Shown: in pieces, positions 1 through 6,978 of the stretch | Numbering within the stretch: the stretch's first letter is position 1 | How the letters are laid out: each line of letters starts with the position of its first letter | Source: CAZKGE01 sp964541695 | GTDB lineage: Bacteria; Bacillota; Clostridia; Christensenellales; CAG-138 | Assembly (NCBI GenBank): GCA_964541695.1 | Contig: CAZIRB010000071.1 | Location: 1-12,755 of the forward strand | DNA: 12,755 bases | Direction of reading: 5' to 3' | Position numbers and translations under genes: made by a program | The notes under the pieces: generated by a model | The model's input: only the letters and a program-made list of their open reading frames with translations | Databases searched by the model: none | Told to the model about the DNA's origin: nothing

Positions 1-19
1 ATAACGTCCGCGTCCTCAT
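1..19 (-). CDS. possible start of a further operon gene (partial, runs off left edge)
   Basis: On the minus strand an ATG at 19-17 opens a frame reading M-R-T-R-T-L before the window ends. It lies 15 nt downstream of the gmhA-like stop codon, and a GGGTGA stretch precedes it by several bases as a possible weak ribosome binding site. Close same-strand spacing would fit a fifth gene of the heptose operon. Six codons carry no family information, so this is only a positional call. Confidence 0.25.
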
Positions 20-34
20 GCCCGCTTCACCCGC

Positions 35-595
35 TTACAACGCGTTTACGATCAGGTGCCAGATCACGCCCTGCCAGCCCTCGGCGTGCGGCGTGATGCG
101 CGCGCCGTCCACGACCGGAATCAGCACGCACGCGTCGGCGGCCTGTTTGGCCGCGCCGCCGTCGCGCGAGACGATCGCGAGCACCTTGGCGCCGACCTGC
201 TTGGCCAGCGCGACCGCGTCCGCGATGTTGCGGCTCGTCGTCGCGCCGCCGCCGCCGACGGAGAGCACGAGCAGCGCGTCGCCCTTGCGCAGGCGGCTCG
301 TCCTGAGGTACTCCGTAAACACCGTCTCGAAACCCTCGTCGTTCGTGCGCGCGGTCAGCTCGGACACATTGTCCGTCGGCGCGTAAGCCTCGATACAGCC
401 GATCTTGCGGAAATCGTTGACCGCGTGCGAGGCGTTCGCGGCAGAACCGCCGACGCCGAGGATGAACAGCCGCCCCTCGGCCTCGCGCACGCCGCGCAGG
501 ATCTCGACGCACTTTTTAATCTCGGCGCGGTCGACCGCGTCGGCCACGCGCTTGGTCTGCTCCAGATAGCTTTCGATGTATTCGGCAAGTTCCAT
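35..595 (-). CDS. gmhA: D-sedoheptulose 7-phosphate isomerase-like SIS protein
   Basis: This 186-aa SIS-domain protein has the usual length of GmhA, the cytosolic isomerase that turns sedoheptulose 7-phosphate into D-glycero-D-manno-heptose 7-phosphate, first step of heptose nucleotide synthesis. Visible motifs are the phosphosugar loop GVGGSAANASHAVNDF (47-62), TNDEGFETVF (84-93), a glycine-rich SVGGGGATTS loop (112-121) and a C-terminal TPHAEGWQGVIWH (168-180). His57, Glu172 and His180 fall at the places of the metal/active-site residues of E. coli GmhA; Asp61 replaces the usual Glu, an acid-for-acid change. The ATG at 595 follows an AAGGAGA site (606-612). It is the last complete gene of the operon, 22 nt after the fusion gene. 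The context of kinase, phosphatase and nucleotidyltransferase supports GmhA over other SIS isomerases. Function is inferred from family and context. Confidence 0.85.
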   Translation of the reverse strand: MELAEYIESYLEQTKRVADAVDRAEIKKCVEILRGVREAEGRLFILGVGGSAANASHAVNDFRKIGCIEAYAPTDNVSELTARTNDEGFETVFTEYLRTSRLRKGDALLVLSVGGGGATTSRNIADAVALAKQVGAKVLAIVSRDGGAAKQAADACVLIPVVDGARITPHAEGWQGVIWHLIVNAL

Positions 596-617
596 GTCCG
601 TTTTGTCTCCTTACGGC

Positions 618-1940
618 TTACAGCATTTTGGCCAGCTCCAGCGCGGAGGCGGCGGTATAGTCGGGCCGGTATCCACCCAGCAGATGGCAGGCGTCGCACT
701 TGAGCCCGCCGATGAACGCGGTCTTTGTGCCGGCGGCCCTCCCCGCGAGCACGTCCGTGTGCGAGTCCCCCGCCGTGACGGAGCGGGCCAGGTCGAGGTT
801 ATGGGTTTGCGCCGCGCGCAGGATGAGGCCCGGCGCGGGCTTGCGGCAGGAACAGCGCCGCGCAAGGAACGTTTCCCGCGTGAGCGCCTGCGGCTCGGGG
901 TAATGCGGGCACAGCAGCACGCCGTCGAACTCCGCGCCGAGCGCGCGCATGCGTTTGACGAACGCGAGCCGCACGTCGTACAGCCGCTCGAGTGTCGTCT
1001 TGCCTTTTGCGGCCGCGGGCTGATTCGTCACGACGAACGCGCGATAGCCCTTATCGCGCAGCATTTGCACGGCCTCGGCCGCGCCGTCGATCAGCTTCAA
1101 CCGCTCCGGGGAGAGCGGCGCGTCGAGCTGTTCGATGTCGTCGTTCCACCACAGCTCGTTCAGCACGCCGTCGCGGTCGAGGAAAACGGCCCGGTTCGGC
1201 CGGTCGAAGCGCGCCGCGGCATATGCGCAAAACGCCGCGAGCGTCTCCGGCGAGCCGATCTCGTAGAAGCGGTTCGTCACCTCGCAATGGGCCAGCTTCC
1301 CCGCCCTCGACAGCGCGTTCTGCACGTCGGACAGGTCGAAGGTCTCGCGCCGTTCGCGCGCAAACACCGCGCGCTCGTACACGCCGACGCCGTAGTCGAT
1401 GTGCCGCATGGCGGGAAGCGGGTTCTTTTTATCGTAGAGGCGCAATACGCCGTCCTCGAGCAAGATATTGCTGCGGTCAAACCGCCCGCCGTTCTCAAGC
1501 ACGGCCATGAGCGCCTCGCAGCCCTGCTTTTGCCCGCGCCAGAAGCGGTACAGCACCTCGTCGTAGTCGATGTCGAGGAACGAGTCCCCATAGAGAAGCA
1601 CGAAGCTCTCGTCCAGCAGCGGCAGCGCGCGGGCGATCGCGCCGCCCGTACCGAGCAGCCTTTCGCCGTCGCGGCTGTAGGCGATGCGCACGCCCCGGTT
1701 TTCACCGCCGCCGAACGCCGCCTCGATCTGATCGCCGCAGTGGCCGACGAGGAACAAAAAGTTTTTAAACCCGGCCGCCTGCATCAGCTCGAGCTGGCAC
1801 GAAAAGAACGGCCTGCCGTTCACGCTTGCAAGCGACTTGGGCGTATGTGCGTGCGCGGGCCCGAGCCGCGTGCCGAGGCCCCCCATCAGCACGACGACCT
1901 GCGTCTCCTCTGCTGTTTTGGGCCTATCCGCCCGCGTCAC
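618..1940 (-). CDS. heptose-1-phosphate nucleotidyltransferase / heptose-1,7-bisphosphate 7-phosphatase fusion
   Basis: This is a 440-aa two-domain cytosolic enzyme. Residues 12-245 are a sugar-1-phosphate nucleotidyltransferase, with MGGLGTR (19-25), LGTGGA (96-101) and the metal-binding LLYGDSFLDID (115-125), as in HddC. Residues 250-440 are a HAD phosphatase of GmhB type: FLDRDGVLN (253-261) with the nucleophile Asp, VVTNQ (303-307), KPAPG (367-371) and GDSHTD (391-396). The GmhB zinc-loop ligands are present (Cys344, His346, Cys363, Cys365). The protein would therefore remove the 7-phosphate of heptose 1,7-bisphosphate and then attach a nucleotide, GDP in the characterised D,D-heptose pathways. 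It starts with GTG, overlaps the hddA stop by 4 bp (GTGA), and has AAGGTGG 4 nt upstream (1945-1951), so translation is probably coupled. Nucleotide and anomer specificity cannot be read from the sequence. The order of domains is opposite to the order of reactions. Confidence 0.85.
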   Translation of the reverse strand: MTRADRPKTAEETQVVVLMGGLGTRLGPAHAHTPKSLASVNGRPFFSCQLELMQAAGFKNFLFLVGHCGDQIEAAFGGGENRGVRIAYSRDGERLLGTGGAIARALPLLDESFVLLYGDSFLDIDYDEVLYRFWRGQKQGCEALMAVLENGGRFDRSNILLEDGVLRLYDKKNPLPAMRHIDYGVGVYERAVFARERRETFDLSDVQNALSRAGKLAHCEVTNRFYEIGSPETLAAFCAYAAARFDRPNRAVFLDRDGVLNELWWNDDIEQLDAPLSPERLKLIDGAAEAVQMLRDKGYRAFVVTNQPAAAKGKTTLERLYDVRLAFVKRMRALGAEFDGVLLCPHYPEPQALTRETFLARRCSCRKPAPGLILRAAQTHNLDLARSVTAGDSHTDVLAGRAAGTKTAFIGGLKCDACHLLGGYRPDYTAASALELAKML

Positions 1941-2914
1941 AATACCACCTTCGCGCCCTGCATCTCGAAGCGGAAGCGCACCTCCGAAAGGCCGGCCCTG
2001 GCCATCGCGGCGCGCAGCCGCACCTTATCCCTGGCGTAAAACATCAGAAACCCGCCGCCGCCCGCGCCGATGAGCTTCCCGCCCGCCGCGCCGTTTTTAA
2101 GCGCGTGCTCGTACCACTCGTCGATCCTCGGGTTCGACATGCCGCCGGAGCGGCGCTTCTTATACGCCCAGTGCTCGTTGAGGATATCGGCGAAGCGGTC
2201 CAGATCGCCGCTTTCGAACGCTTTTCTGCTCTCGAGGCCGAGCTGCTTGACGTAGTCCAGGTTCTGTATCATGTCCGCGTCGCGCGCGCGGCTCTTTTTG
2301 TCCTGCTCGGCGAGGATATTCGACGCGGCGCGCGAAAAGCCCGTAAAGAACAGGCAGAGGTTGTCCTCAAGGCTGTACAGCGTCGCGCGCGGGATGTTCA
2401 GCGGCTCGACGAACACATAGCCGTCCTGTTGGAACGTCATGCACGTCAATCCGCCGTACGAGGCGATGTACTGGTCCTGCTTGCCGATGGGCTCGCGCAG
2501 GCGGTTCATCTCAATCTCGCAGGCCTCCTCGGCCAATGTGCGCGTGCTCACGATGTCCCCGCGCTGCGCGTGCAGGGCGCGAAGGAGCGCCGTCGTAAAG
2601 CTCGACGACGAGCCCAGCCCCGTGCCCGCGGGGATGTCCGCCATCGAGCAGATCTCGTAGTTGATGCCCGGCAGCGGCACGAGTTTCAGCGCCTCGCGCA
2701 CGATCGGGTGCTGCACGTCGTCGACGGAGCAGACGCGCTCCATTTGGGAGTATTTGAGCTGCAGCTCGTCCGTGAACGTCTCGTGCAGCATGATGTAGAC
2801 GTACTTGTCGATGGCGGCCGAGATCAGAAATCCCCCGCGCTCCGCGTAGTACGAGGGCAGGTCCGTGCCGCCGCCGCCGAGCGAGATGCGCAGCGGGCTT
2901 CTCGTGACGATCAT
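1937..2914 (-). CDS. hddA: GHMP kinase, D-glycero-D-manno-heptose 7-phosphate kinase type
   Basis: A 325-aa GHMP-superfamily kinase. The N-terminal SPLRISLGGGGTDLPSYY (6-23) is typical of HddA and related sugar kinases. PAGTGLGSSSS (95-105) is the GHMP ATP-binding loop, IGKQDQY (143-149) holds the likely catalytic Asp147, and KLIGAGGGGFLMF (280-292) is the conserved C-terminal motif. It would phosphorylate heptose 7-phosphate at C1 with ATP. The isomerase and phosphatase genes next to it make the heptose substrate more likely than, for example, galactose or fucose. It starts at ATG 2914, 3 nt after the upstream epimerase stop, with an AAAGGAA site inside that gene's end, and overlaps the next gene by 4 bp. 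Length is normal for the family and no key motif is missing. Confidence 0.87.
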   Translation of the reverse strand: MIVTRSPLRISLGGGGTDLPSYYAERGGFLISAAIDKYVYIMLHETFTDELQLKYSQMERVCSVDDVQHPIVREALKLVPLPGINYEICSMADIPAGTGLGSSSSFTTALLRALHAQRGDIVSTRTLAEEACEIEMNRLREPIGKQDQYIASYGGLTCMTFQQDGYVFVEPLNIPRATLYSLEDNLCLFFTGFSRAASNILAEQDKKSRARDADMIQNLDYVKQLGLESRKAFESGDLDRFADILNEHWAYKKRRSGGMSNPRIDEWYEHALKNGAAGGKLIGAGGGGFLMFYARDKVRLRAAMARAGLSEVRFRFEMQGAKVVL

Positions 2915-2917
2915 GCG

Positions 2918-3874
2918 CTAGTTCCTTTCAAACACCCATGGGTTTTGTTTGAGGTATTCCACGGTTTTTTTCACGCTCTGCCCGATCGAAAGCGTCGGCT
3001 CCCAGCCGAGAGAGCGTACCTTTCTCGTGTCCAGATAGATGAACGGGTTGTCGCCGACCCAGCCGCGCGCGCCGCCCGCGTACGAAAAGCGCGGATTGAC
3101 GCCGAGCGATTCACAGATCCAGTGCGCGGAGTCGTTGACCTCGCAGTACTCGTCCGTGCCGAGGTTATAGATATTCACGCGCCCCTGCGCGTTGTCGATC
3201 ACAGTGCGCATCGCGCGCACGCAGTCCTGCACGTATAAATAGGATTTCTTCTGGTGCCCGTCGCCGAGTATGAAGAGCTCGTCCGGGTTCCCGGCAAGCT
3301 TCCTATAAAAATCGTACACATGGCCGTGCGTGTAGCGTTCCCCCAGGATCGAGACGAAGCGGAATATGTACGCCTGCAGGGAAAAACCCTCGCAGTAGGC
3401 CGCGATCAGCCCCTCGCAGGCCAGCTTCGACGCGCCGTACAAACTCGTCTGCACGGGGAACGGCGCGTCCTCGGGCGTAGGGATGACCGCAGCCTCGCCG
3501 TAGACCGAGCCGGTCGATGAAAACGCGAGGCGATAAACCCCGTTCTGCCGCATGGCCTCGAGCACGTTGAACGTCGCGTTCGTGTTCTCCTCGAGATCCC
3601 TTCTCGGGTGCGCCGTGCCCATGCGCACGTCGGCGTTGGCCGCAAAGTGGAACACGAACTCCGCGCCCGCCATTGCGCGCGTCAGCGCCTCCGGGTCCTT
3701 CGTGTCGCCCTCGACGACGCGGCAGCGGCCGCTTTTTTCGGCGCTCGCGAGAAATTCCCGCCGGCCGGTCGAAAAGTTGTCGTATACCGTCACGAAATTG
3801 CCGGGATCGGCCAGCAGCGCGTCGACCATGTTGGAGCCGATGAAGCCCGCGCCGCCCGTCACAAAATACTGCAT
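2918..3874 (-). CDS. NAD-dependent nucleotide-sugar epimerase/dehydratase (extended SDR)
   Basis: A 318-aa extended short-chain dehydrogenase. It has the Rossmann dinucleotide motif TGGAGFIGSN (6-15), HFAANADV (76-83), SSTGSVYGE (119-127) with the catalytic Ser/Thr, and YGASK (146-150) with the Tyr and Lys of the YxxxK pair. The family interconverts or dehydrates NDP-sugars; UDP-glucose 4-epimerase and GDP-sugar dehydratase relatives share these motifs. Being first gene of a heptose operon, it may act on the NDP-heptose product, but the exact reaction is unknown. The frame stays open upstream to 4018, yet the start at 3874 is preferred: the Rossmann strand begins at once, GGTGA lies 5-6 nt upstream, and an extended -10 promoter sits at 3906-3911 inside the longer version. 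A GTG three codons upstream is an alternative start. Confidence 0.85.
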   Translation of the reverse strand: MQYFVTGGAGFIGSNMVDALLADPGNFVTVYDNFSTGRREFLASAEKSGRCRVVEGDTKDPEALTRAMAGAEFVFHFAANADVRMGTAHPRRDLEENTNATFNVLEAMRQNGVYRLAFSSTGSVYGEAAVIPTPEDAPFPVQTSLYGASKLACEGLIAAYCEGFSLQAYIFRFVSILGERYTHGHVYDFYRKLAGNPDELFILGDGHQKKSYLYVQDCVRAMRTVIDNAQGRVNIYNLGTDEYCEVNDSAHWICESLGVNPRFSYAGGARGWVGDNPFIYLDTRKVRSLGWEPTLSIGQSVKKTVEYLKQNPWVFERN

Positions 3875-3905
3875 GTCAGTCACCGTTTGCCATCCATTTG
3901 GATGT

Positions 3906-3935
3906 AGTATAACAGAATTCGCCCCGTTTTGACAG
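3906..3935 (-). promoter_or_regulatory. promoter of the heptose operon
   Basis: On the minus strand an extended -10, TGTTATACT (hexamer TATACT at 3911-3906), is preceded by 18 bp and CTGTCA (3935-3930), a 4-of-6 match to the -35 consensus. The predicted transcript would start near 3899, leaving a leader of about 25 nt before the ATG at 3874. This placement is one reason for the shorter epimerase start. Confidence 0.6.
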
Positions 3936-4053
3936 CGCGGAGGCGAAATATTCGCACGCCCCGCCAAATATCGGTTTTCACCTGCGCATACATATAGGCC
4001 AGTGTGTGGCGCCGTCACATACGAGTTTACAGAATATGAGGAGTGGGGATTTC

Positions 4054-5778
4054 ATGCGGCGAACACAGGTAAAACGGACGCTGTTCTCCTTCTTAATCGC
4101 GCTGCTTCTGACGCTTTCGACGCTTTCCGCCGCGCTGGCCGACAACGACTACGACATCGAGTACGTCGGCCAGGGGCAGAACGGCTTTGCCGTGGGCAGC
4201 TACTTGACGACGCTGTTTCAGCTCGAGGACGCGAACGATCAAATCTCGCTCGCCTACTGCGTCGACCAGTCGACGTACATTCAGGACCACAGCATGTACA
4301 AGCGCACGAACCTCGGCGACGCCGGCTATTTCTCGAGCGCGGCCGCGGACAAGATCCGCGCGGTGATCCAGAACGCGTACCCGTATATTACAATCGGCGA
4401 GCTGCGGACGCGCTCCGGCATCGCGGGGCTGAGCGAGACCGAGGCCATCACGGGCATACAGCTCGCCATCTGGCACCTGGCCAACGGGTACAGCCATTCG
4501 CACGGCAACCACGACGTGGCCGCGCTGTATCAATGGCTGCTCGCGCTGCCGCCGCTTGCCGCATCGAGCACGCCCGTGGGCGACATCGAGATCATTCCGT
4601 CCTACGAGCAGCGGCCGGACGGCATCCGCGCCACGTTCCAGTATAAGATCACCGGCCAGAACGTCAACGGCACGGCGATCGCCGGCGCGTACACGCTGTC
4701 CAAGAACGTTGTTTCGGCGTACGGCGCGACCGTCGACGAGTCGGCAAACGGCGGCTACCGCGTCGTGACGATCTCCGGCCTGCCCGCCGACGCGGCGTTC
4801 TCGTTCACCGTCACGGCCACGCAGAACGTGGGCTTCGACGGGTATTTTTACAGCCCGAGGGGCGGGCGCGAAGCCTCCCAGAGCCTCGTCGGCGCGTTCT
4901 CGGGCGATACGCTGCTGAATAAGACCGTGCAGTTCTCGTATGAGACGCCCGGCGGCTTTACGCTCAAGATCCGCAAGGTCGACTCGCTCATCACGACCGT
5001 CGGCCTGCCCGGCGCGGTCTTCGAGGTCGCCAACACCGACGCGTTCAACGACACCGTGTACGAGATCACCACCGACACGGACGGCCTCGCCACGATCGGC
5101 GGCCTGACGCAGGGTACCTGGTACGTGCGCGAGAAAACCGCGCCCGCGGGCTATATCCCGTACGAGGGCGTGTTCCCGGTCGAGGTCTATCNNNNNNNNN
5201 NNNNNNNNNNNNNNNNNNNNNNNNNNNNNNNNNNNNNNNNNNNNNNNNNNNNNNNNNNNNNNNNNNNNNNNNNNNNNNNNNNNNNNNNNNNCGGCTACCA
5301 CCTCAACGACACGCCCGTCACGATCCAGGTCGAGCCCGGGCAGAAGGCCGTCGTGTCCATCGTCAACACCAGGGTCCAGCGCTGCACGCTGAATCTGTTT
5401 AAGCGCGACGCGGACACGACCGAGCAGCTCGCGGGCGCCGTGCTCGGCGTGTACACCGACGACACGTTCGCCACGAAGCTTTGCGAGGTGGTCAGCCTCA
5501 AGAACGATCCGATCTGCGTGACCGACCTGCTGCCCGGCACGTACTACATCAAGGAGCTCGCGCCGCCGGACGGCTACTATAACGACGCCGATCCGCAGAC
5601 CGTGACGCTAATCGAGGGGCAGACGATGCCGGTCACGTTCTATAACCACTATATCCCCAAGACCGCGGGCAACTACGGGCTGCTGTTCCTGCTCGGCGGC
5701 GGTTCGCTCACGCTCTGCGGCGCGGTGCTGTTCATCTTCCGCAAGCGCCTGTTCGGGAGCGCGGACACCGACGCATGA
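4054..5778 (+). CDS. secreted thioester-domain / Cna-B surface adhesin with IPKTA sorting signal
   Basis: The 574-aa product (34 residues unknown) has a signal peptide (1-29: basic start, LIALLLTLSTLSAALA core). A thioester-like domain follows: AYCVDQ (67-72, Cys69) and ITGIQLAIW (132-140, Gln136) match the Cys and Gln that form an internal thioester in Gram-positive adhesins. Next come a beta-rich linker domain (180-300) and Cna-B/SpaA domains: one from about 303 (Lys in KIRKVD, Glu in VREKTAP), the tail of another after the gap (ending SIVNTR), and a last one at 444-532 (Lys in LFKRD, Glu in YIKELAPP, Asn in FYNH), whose residues fit isopeptide bonds. The end is a cell-wall sorting signal: IPKTA (534-538), a hydrophobic helix (542-561) and RKR. 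The start at 4054 is chosen because AGGAG (4039-4043) lies 10 nt upstream and the signal peptide begins there. The sortase gene overlaps its stop. No clear promoter was seen upstream. Confidence 0.88.
   Translation: MRRTQVKRTLFSFLIALLLTLSTLSAALADNDYDIEYVGQGQNGFAVGSYLTTLFQLEDANDQISLAYCVDQSTYIQDHSMYKRTNLGDAGYFSSAAADKIRAVIQNAYPYITIGELRTRSGIAGLSETEAITGIQLAIWHLANGYSHSHGNHDVAALYQWLLALPPLAASSTPVGDIEIIPSYEQRPDGIRATFQYKITGQNVNGTAIAGAYTLSKNVVSAYGATVDESANGGYRVVTISGLPADAAFSFTVTATQNVGFDGYFYSPRGGREASQSLVGAFSGDTLLNKTVQFSYETPGGFTLKIRKVDSLITTVGLPGAVFEVANTDAFNDTVYEITTDTDGLATIGGLTQGTWYVREKTAPAGYIPYEGVFPVEVYXXXXXXXXXXXXXXXXXXXXXXXXXXXXXXXXXXGYHLNDTPVTIQVEPGQKAVVSIVNTRVQRCTLNLFKRDADTTEQLAGAVLGVYTDDTFATKLCEVVSLKNDPICVTDLLPGTYYIKELAPPDGYYNDADPQTVTLIEGQTMPVTFYNHYIPKTAGNYGLLFLLGGGSLTLCGAVLFIFRKRLFGSADTDA
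5192..5291. other. assembly gap of 100 N inside the adhesin gene
   Basis: Exactly 100 N, the usual placeholder for a scaffold gap of unknown length. It breaks the adhesin after VEVY (end of residue 379) in the last strand of one Cna-B domain, and sequence resumes at GYHLNDTPV, near the end of another Cna-B domain. The frame happens to continue across it, but the real length is not known. Similar Cna-B repeats are a common cause of such gaps. Confidence 0.97.
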
Positions 5779-6398
5779 AAAAGCCCTCGCTGTGGCTGAT
5801 CCCGCTCGGGCTGTGGGTGTTCGTTTCGTCGATGGCCACGTCGCTCGGCGTCATGCGGCTGCTCGACGTAAAAAACGAGATCCGCGGCACCGCCGAGCGG
5901 GCACGCCTGACCCTTGACGCCGGGGACGCGGCCGTCGTGTCGTTCGTTCCCGGCGGCGAGGGCACGGTGACCGTCGGCCGCACCGGAAAGACCGCCAGTA
6001 CGGAAGACGCGATCGCGCTGCTCACGTTCCGGTCACAGCAGGACAGCGCCGTCGCCGTGTTCGACGGCACCGACGCTCGCACGCTCGAGCGCGGCGCCGG
6101 CCGCGCGACCGATACCGCCGAGCCGAACGCGAAAGGCCGCTGCGTATTGCACGGCCACCGCGACTCCGCCTTCGCGCCGCTCGCCAAGCTCCAGGAAGGC
6201 GACGAGATCGTGCTCGAAACCGCCGGCGAGACCGTGACCTACCGGGTAACGGACATCTTCGTCACCGAGCCGACCGATCCCGCCATCTACAAAAAAAGCG
6301 ATCACCGCCAGCTCGCGCTCGTCACCTGCTATCCGTTCACGTTCGTCGGCCCCGCGCCCGACCGCTGCGTTGTCATCGCCGACGAAGTGGACTCGTAA
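5775..6398 (+). CDS. class D-like sortase
   Basis: A 207-aa membrane-anchored transpeptidase. Residues 5-27 form an N-terminal signal anchor and the rest is the extracellular sortase barrel. The catalytic triad is visible: His128 in LHGHRD, Cys185 in LALVTCYPF and Arg197 in GPAPDR. The TCYPF-x-FVG-x-AP-x-R block is typical of class D sortases. It would cleave the sorting signal of the preceding gene between Thr and Ala of IPKTA and attach the protein to the cell wall or to another subunit. Class D enzymes such as B. anthracis SrtC accept LPNTA, so the Ala after Thr fits this class. The start overlaps the adhesin stop by 4 bp (ATGA), arguing for coupled translation of an enzyme-substrate pair. 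The segment before the His motif is less conserved (VLHGHRD where relatives usually have IAGHRD). Confidence 0.88.
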   Translation: MKKPSLWLIPLGLWVFVSSMATSLGVMRLLDVKNEIRGTAERARLTLDAGDAAVVSFVPGGEGTVTVGRTGKTASTEDAIALLTFRSQQDSAVAVFDGTDARTLERGAGRATDTAEPNAKGRCVLHGHRDSAFAPLAKLQEGDEIVLETAGETVTYRVTDIFVTEPTDPAIYKKSDHRQLALVTCYPFTFVGPAPDRCVVIADEVDS

Positions 6399-6426
6399 CA
6401 GGAGGGACGGCAGGACGACAGGGATT

Positions 6427-6530
6427 TTGGGCGGGGCTTCGCCCCCGGCTTTTGGGGCGGGAGCTCCGCCCCCGGCTTTTAGAACGGGGGCTCCGCCCCG
6501 CACCCCCGCCAAAGGGACAAGTCCCTTTGG
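6427..6530. repeat. GC-rich hairpin cluster after the sortase gene
   Basis: Several inverted repeats follow within 30-130 nt of the sortase stop. GGGGC-ttc-GCCCC lies at 6433-6445, a GGGGCGG/CCGCCCC arm pair around a central AGCTCC at 6454-6473, and a similar GGGG-gctcc-GCCCC at 6486-6499. A 10-bp perfect stem, CCAAAGGGAC and GTCCCTTTGG, with a 2-nt centre lies at 6509-6530. The cassette-like wording repeated around CGGCTTTT suggests a dispersed intergenic repeat rather than one gene-specific terminator. No long T tract is present, so terminator function is uncertain. Confidence 0.6.
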
Positions 6531-6620
6531 AATCCCAAATAGTTCGTCGGGTTTTCCTGCGGGTTCCAAGGGGCCGAAACTGAGTACCGCCTGCGGTGGA
6601 TCAAACGAAACGTAGGCCTG

Positions 6621-6668
6621 GTGAGCAAAGGAGCACACGCCTCTTTAGGCGTGTGCTCCTTTGCTCAC
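6621..6668. repeat. 22-bp perfect inverted repeat, 4-nt loop (copy A)
   Basis: The arms 6621-6642 and 6647-6668 are perfect reverse complements around the loop CTTT. The left arm begins GTGAGCAAAGGAGCACAC and the right arm ends GTGTGCTCCTTTGCTCAC. Any transcript across it in either direction would form a very stable hairpin. There is no following T tract. Confidence 0.9.
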
Positions 6669-6824
6669 TGTGGGCTGCTCGGGCCCTTGACGGGGAGACC
6701 GCAGCCGAACGCCGCTTAAATCCTGCAAATTCCTGCGGGTTCCAAGGGTCTCAGACCCTTGGTGGGTGTTTGGGGGGCCGAAGCCGAGTACCGCCTGCGG
6801 CGGATCAAACGAAACGTAGGCCTG

Positions 6825-6872
6825 GTGAGCAAAGGAGCACACGCCTCTTTAGGCGTGTGCTCCTTTGCTCAC
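6825..6872. repeat. 22-bp perfect inverted repeat, 4-nt loop (copy B)
   Basis: Identical to the inverted repeat 204 bp upstream, with arms 6825-6846 and 6851-6872. Preservation of both arms in both copies means either recent duplication or selection on pairing. Confidence 0.9.
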
Positions 6873-6978
6873 TGTGGGCTGCTCGGGCCCTTGACGGGGA
6901 GACCGCAGCCGAACGCCGCTTAAATCCTGCAAATTCCTGCGGGTTCCAAGGGTCTCAGACCCTTGGTGGGTGTTTGGG

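Larger units (their letters stand above)
6571..6978. repeat. 204-bp tandem duplication (two copies, 201/204 identical)
   Basis: Copy A spans 6571-6774 and copy B 6775-6978. I compared them base by base at an offset of 204: they differ only at 6579, 6581 and 6597 (A, T, T in copy A; G, C, C in copy B). Each unit holds CCGCC-tgc-GGCGG (wobble in copy A), a 22-bp perfect inverted repeat, and CCAAGGGTC-tca-GACCCTTGG. The first bases of a third unit follow at 6979-7005, then the sequence diverges. A short piece of the unit end (TTCCTGCGGGTTCCAAGG) also precedes copy A. The unit is a multiple of three, so frames stay open through it, but I see no coding support. Confidence 0.9.

Noticed and set aside
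2918..4018. Longer epimerase (366 aa) starting at 4018
   Set aside because: The first 48 codons cross an extended -10 promoter and have no family resemblance; the Rossmann fold begins at the ATG at 3874.
4093..5301. 402-codon minus-strand frame opposite the adhesin
   Set aside because: An Arg/Val/Asp-rich shadow of a GC-rich gene, running through the N gap; no motifs.
6621..6872. CRISPR-like or attC-like array
   Set aside because: Only two full units, no short direct repeats with unique spacers, and no cas, integrase or transposase gene in the window.
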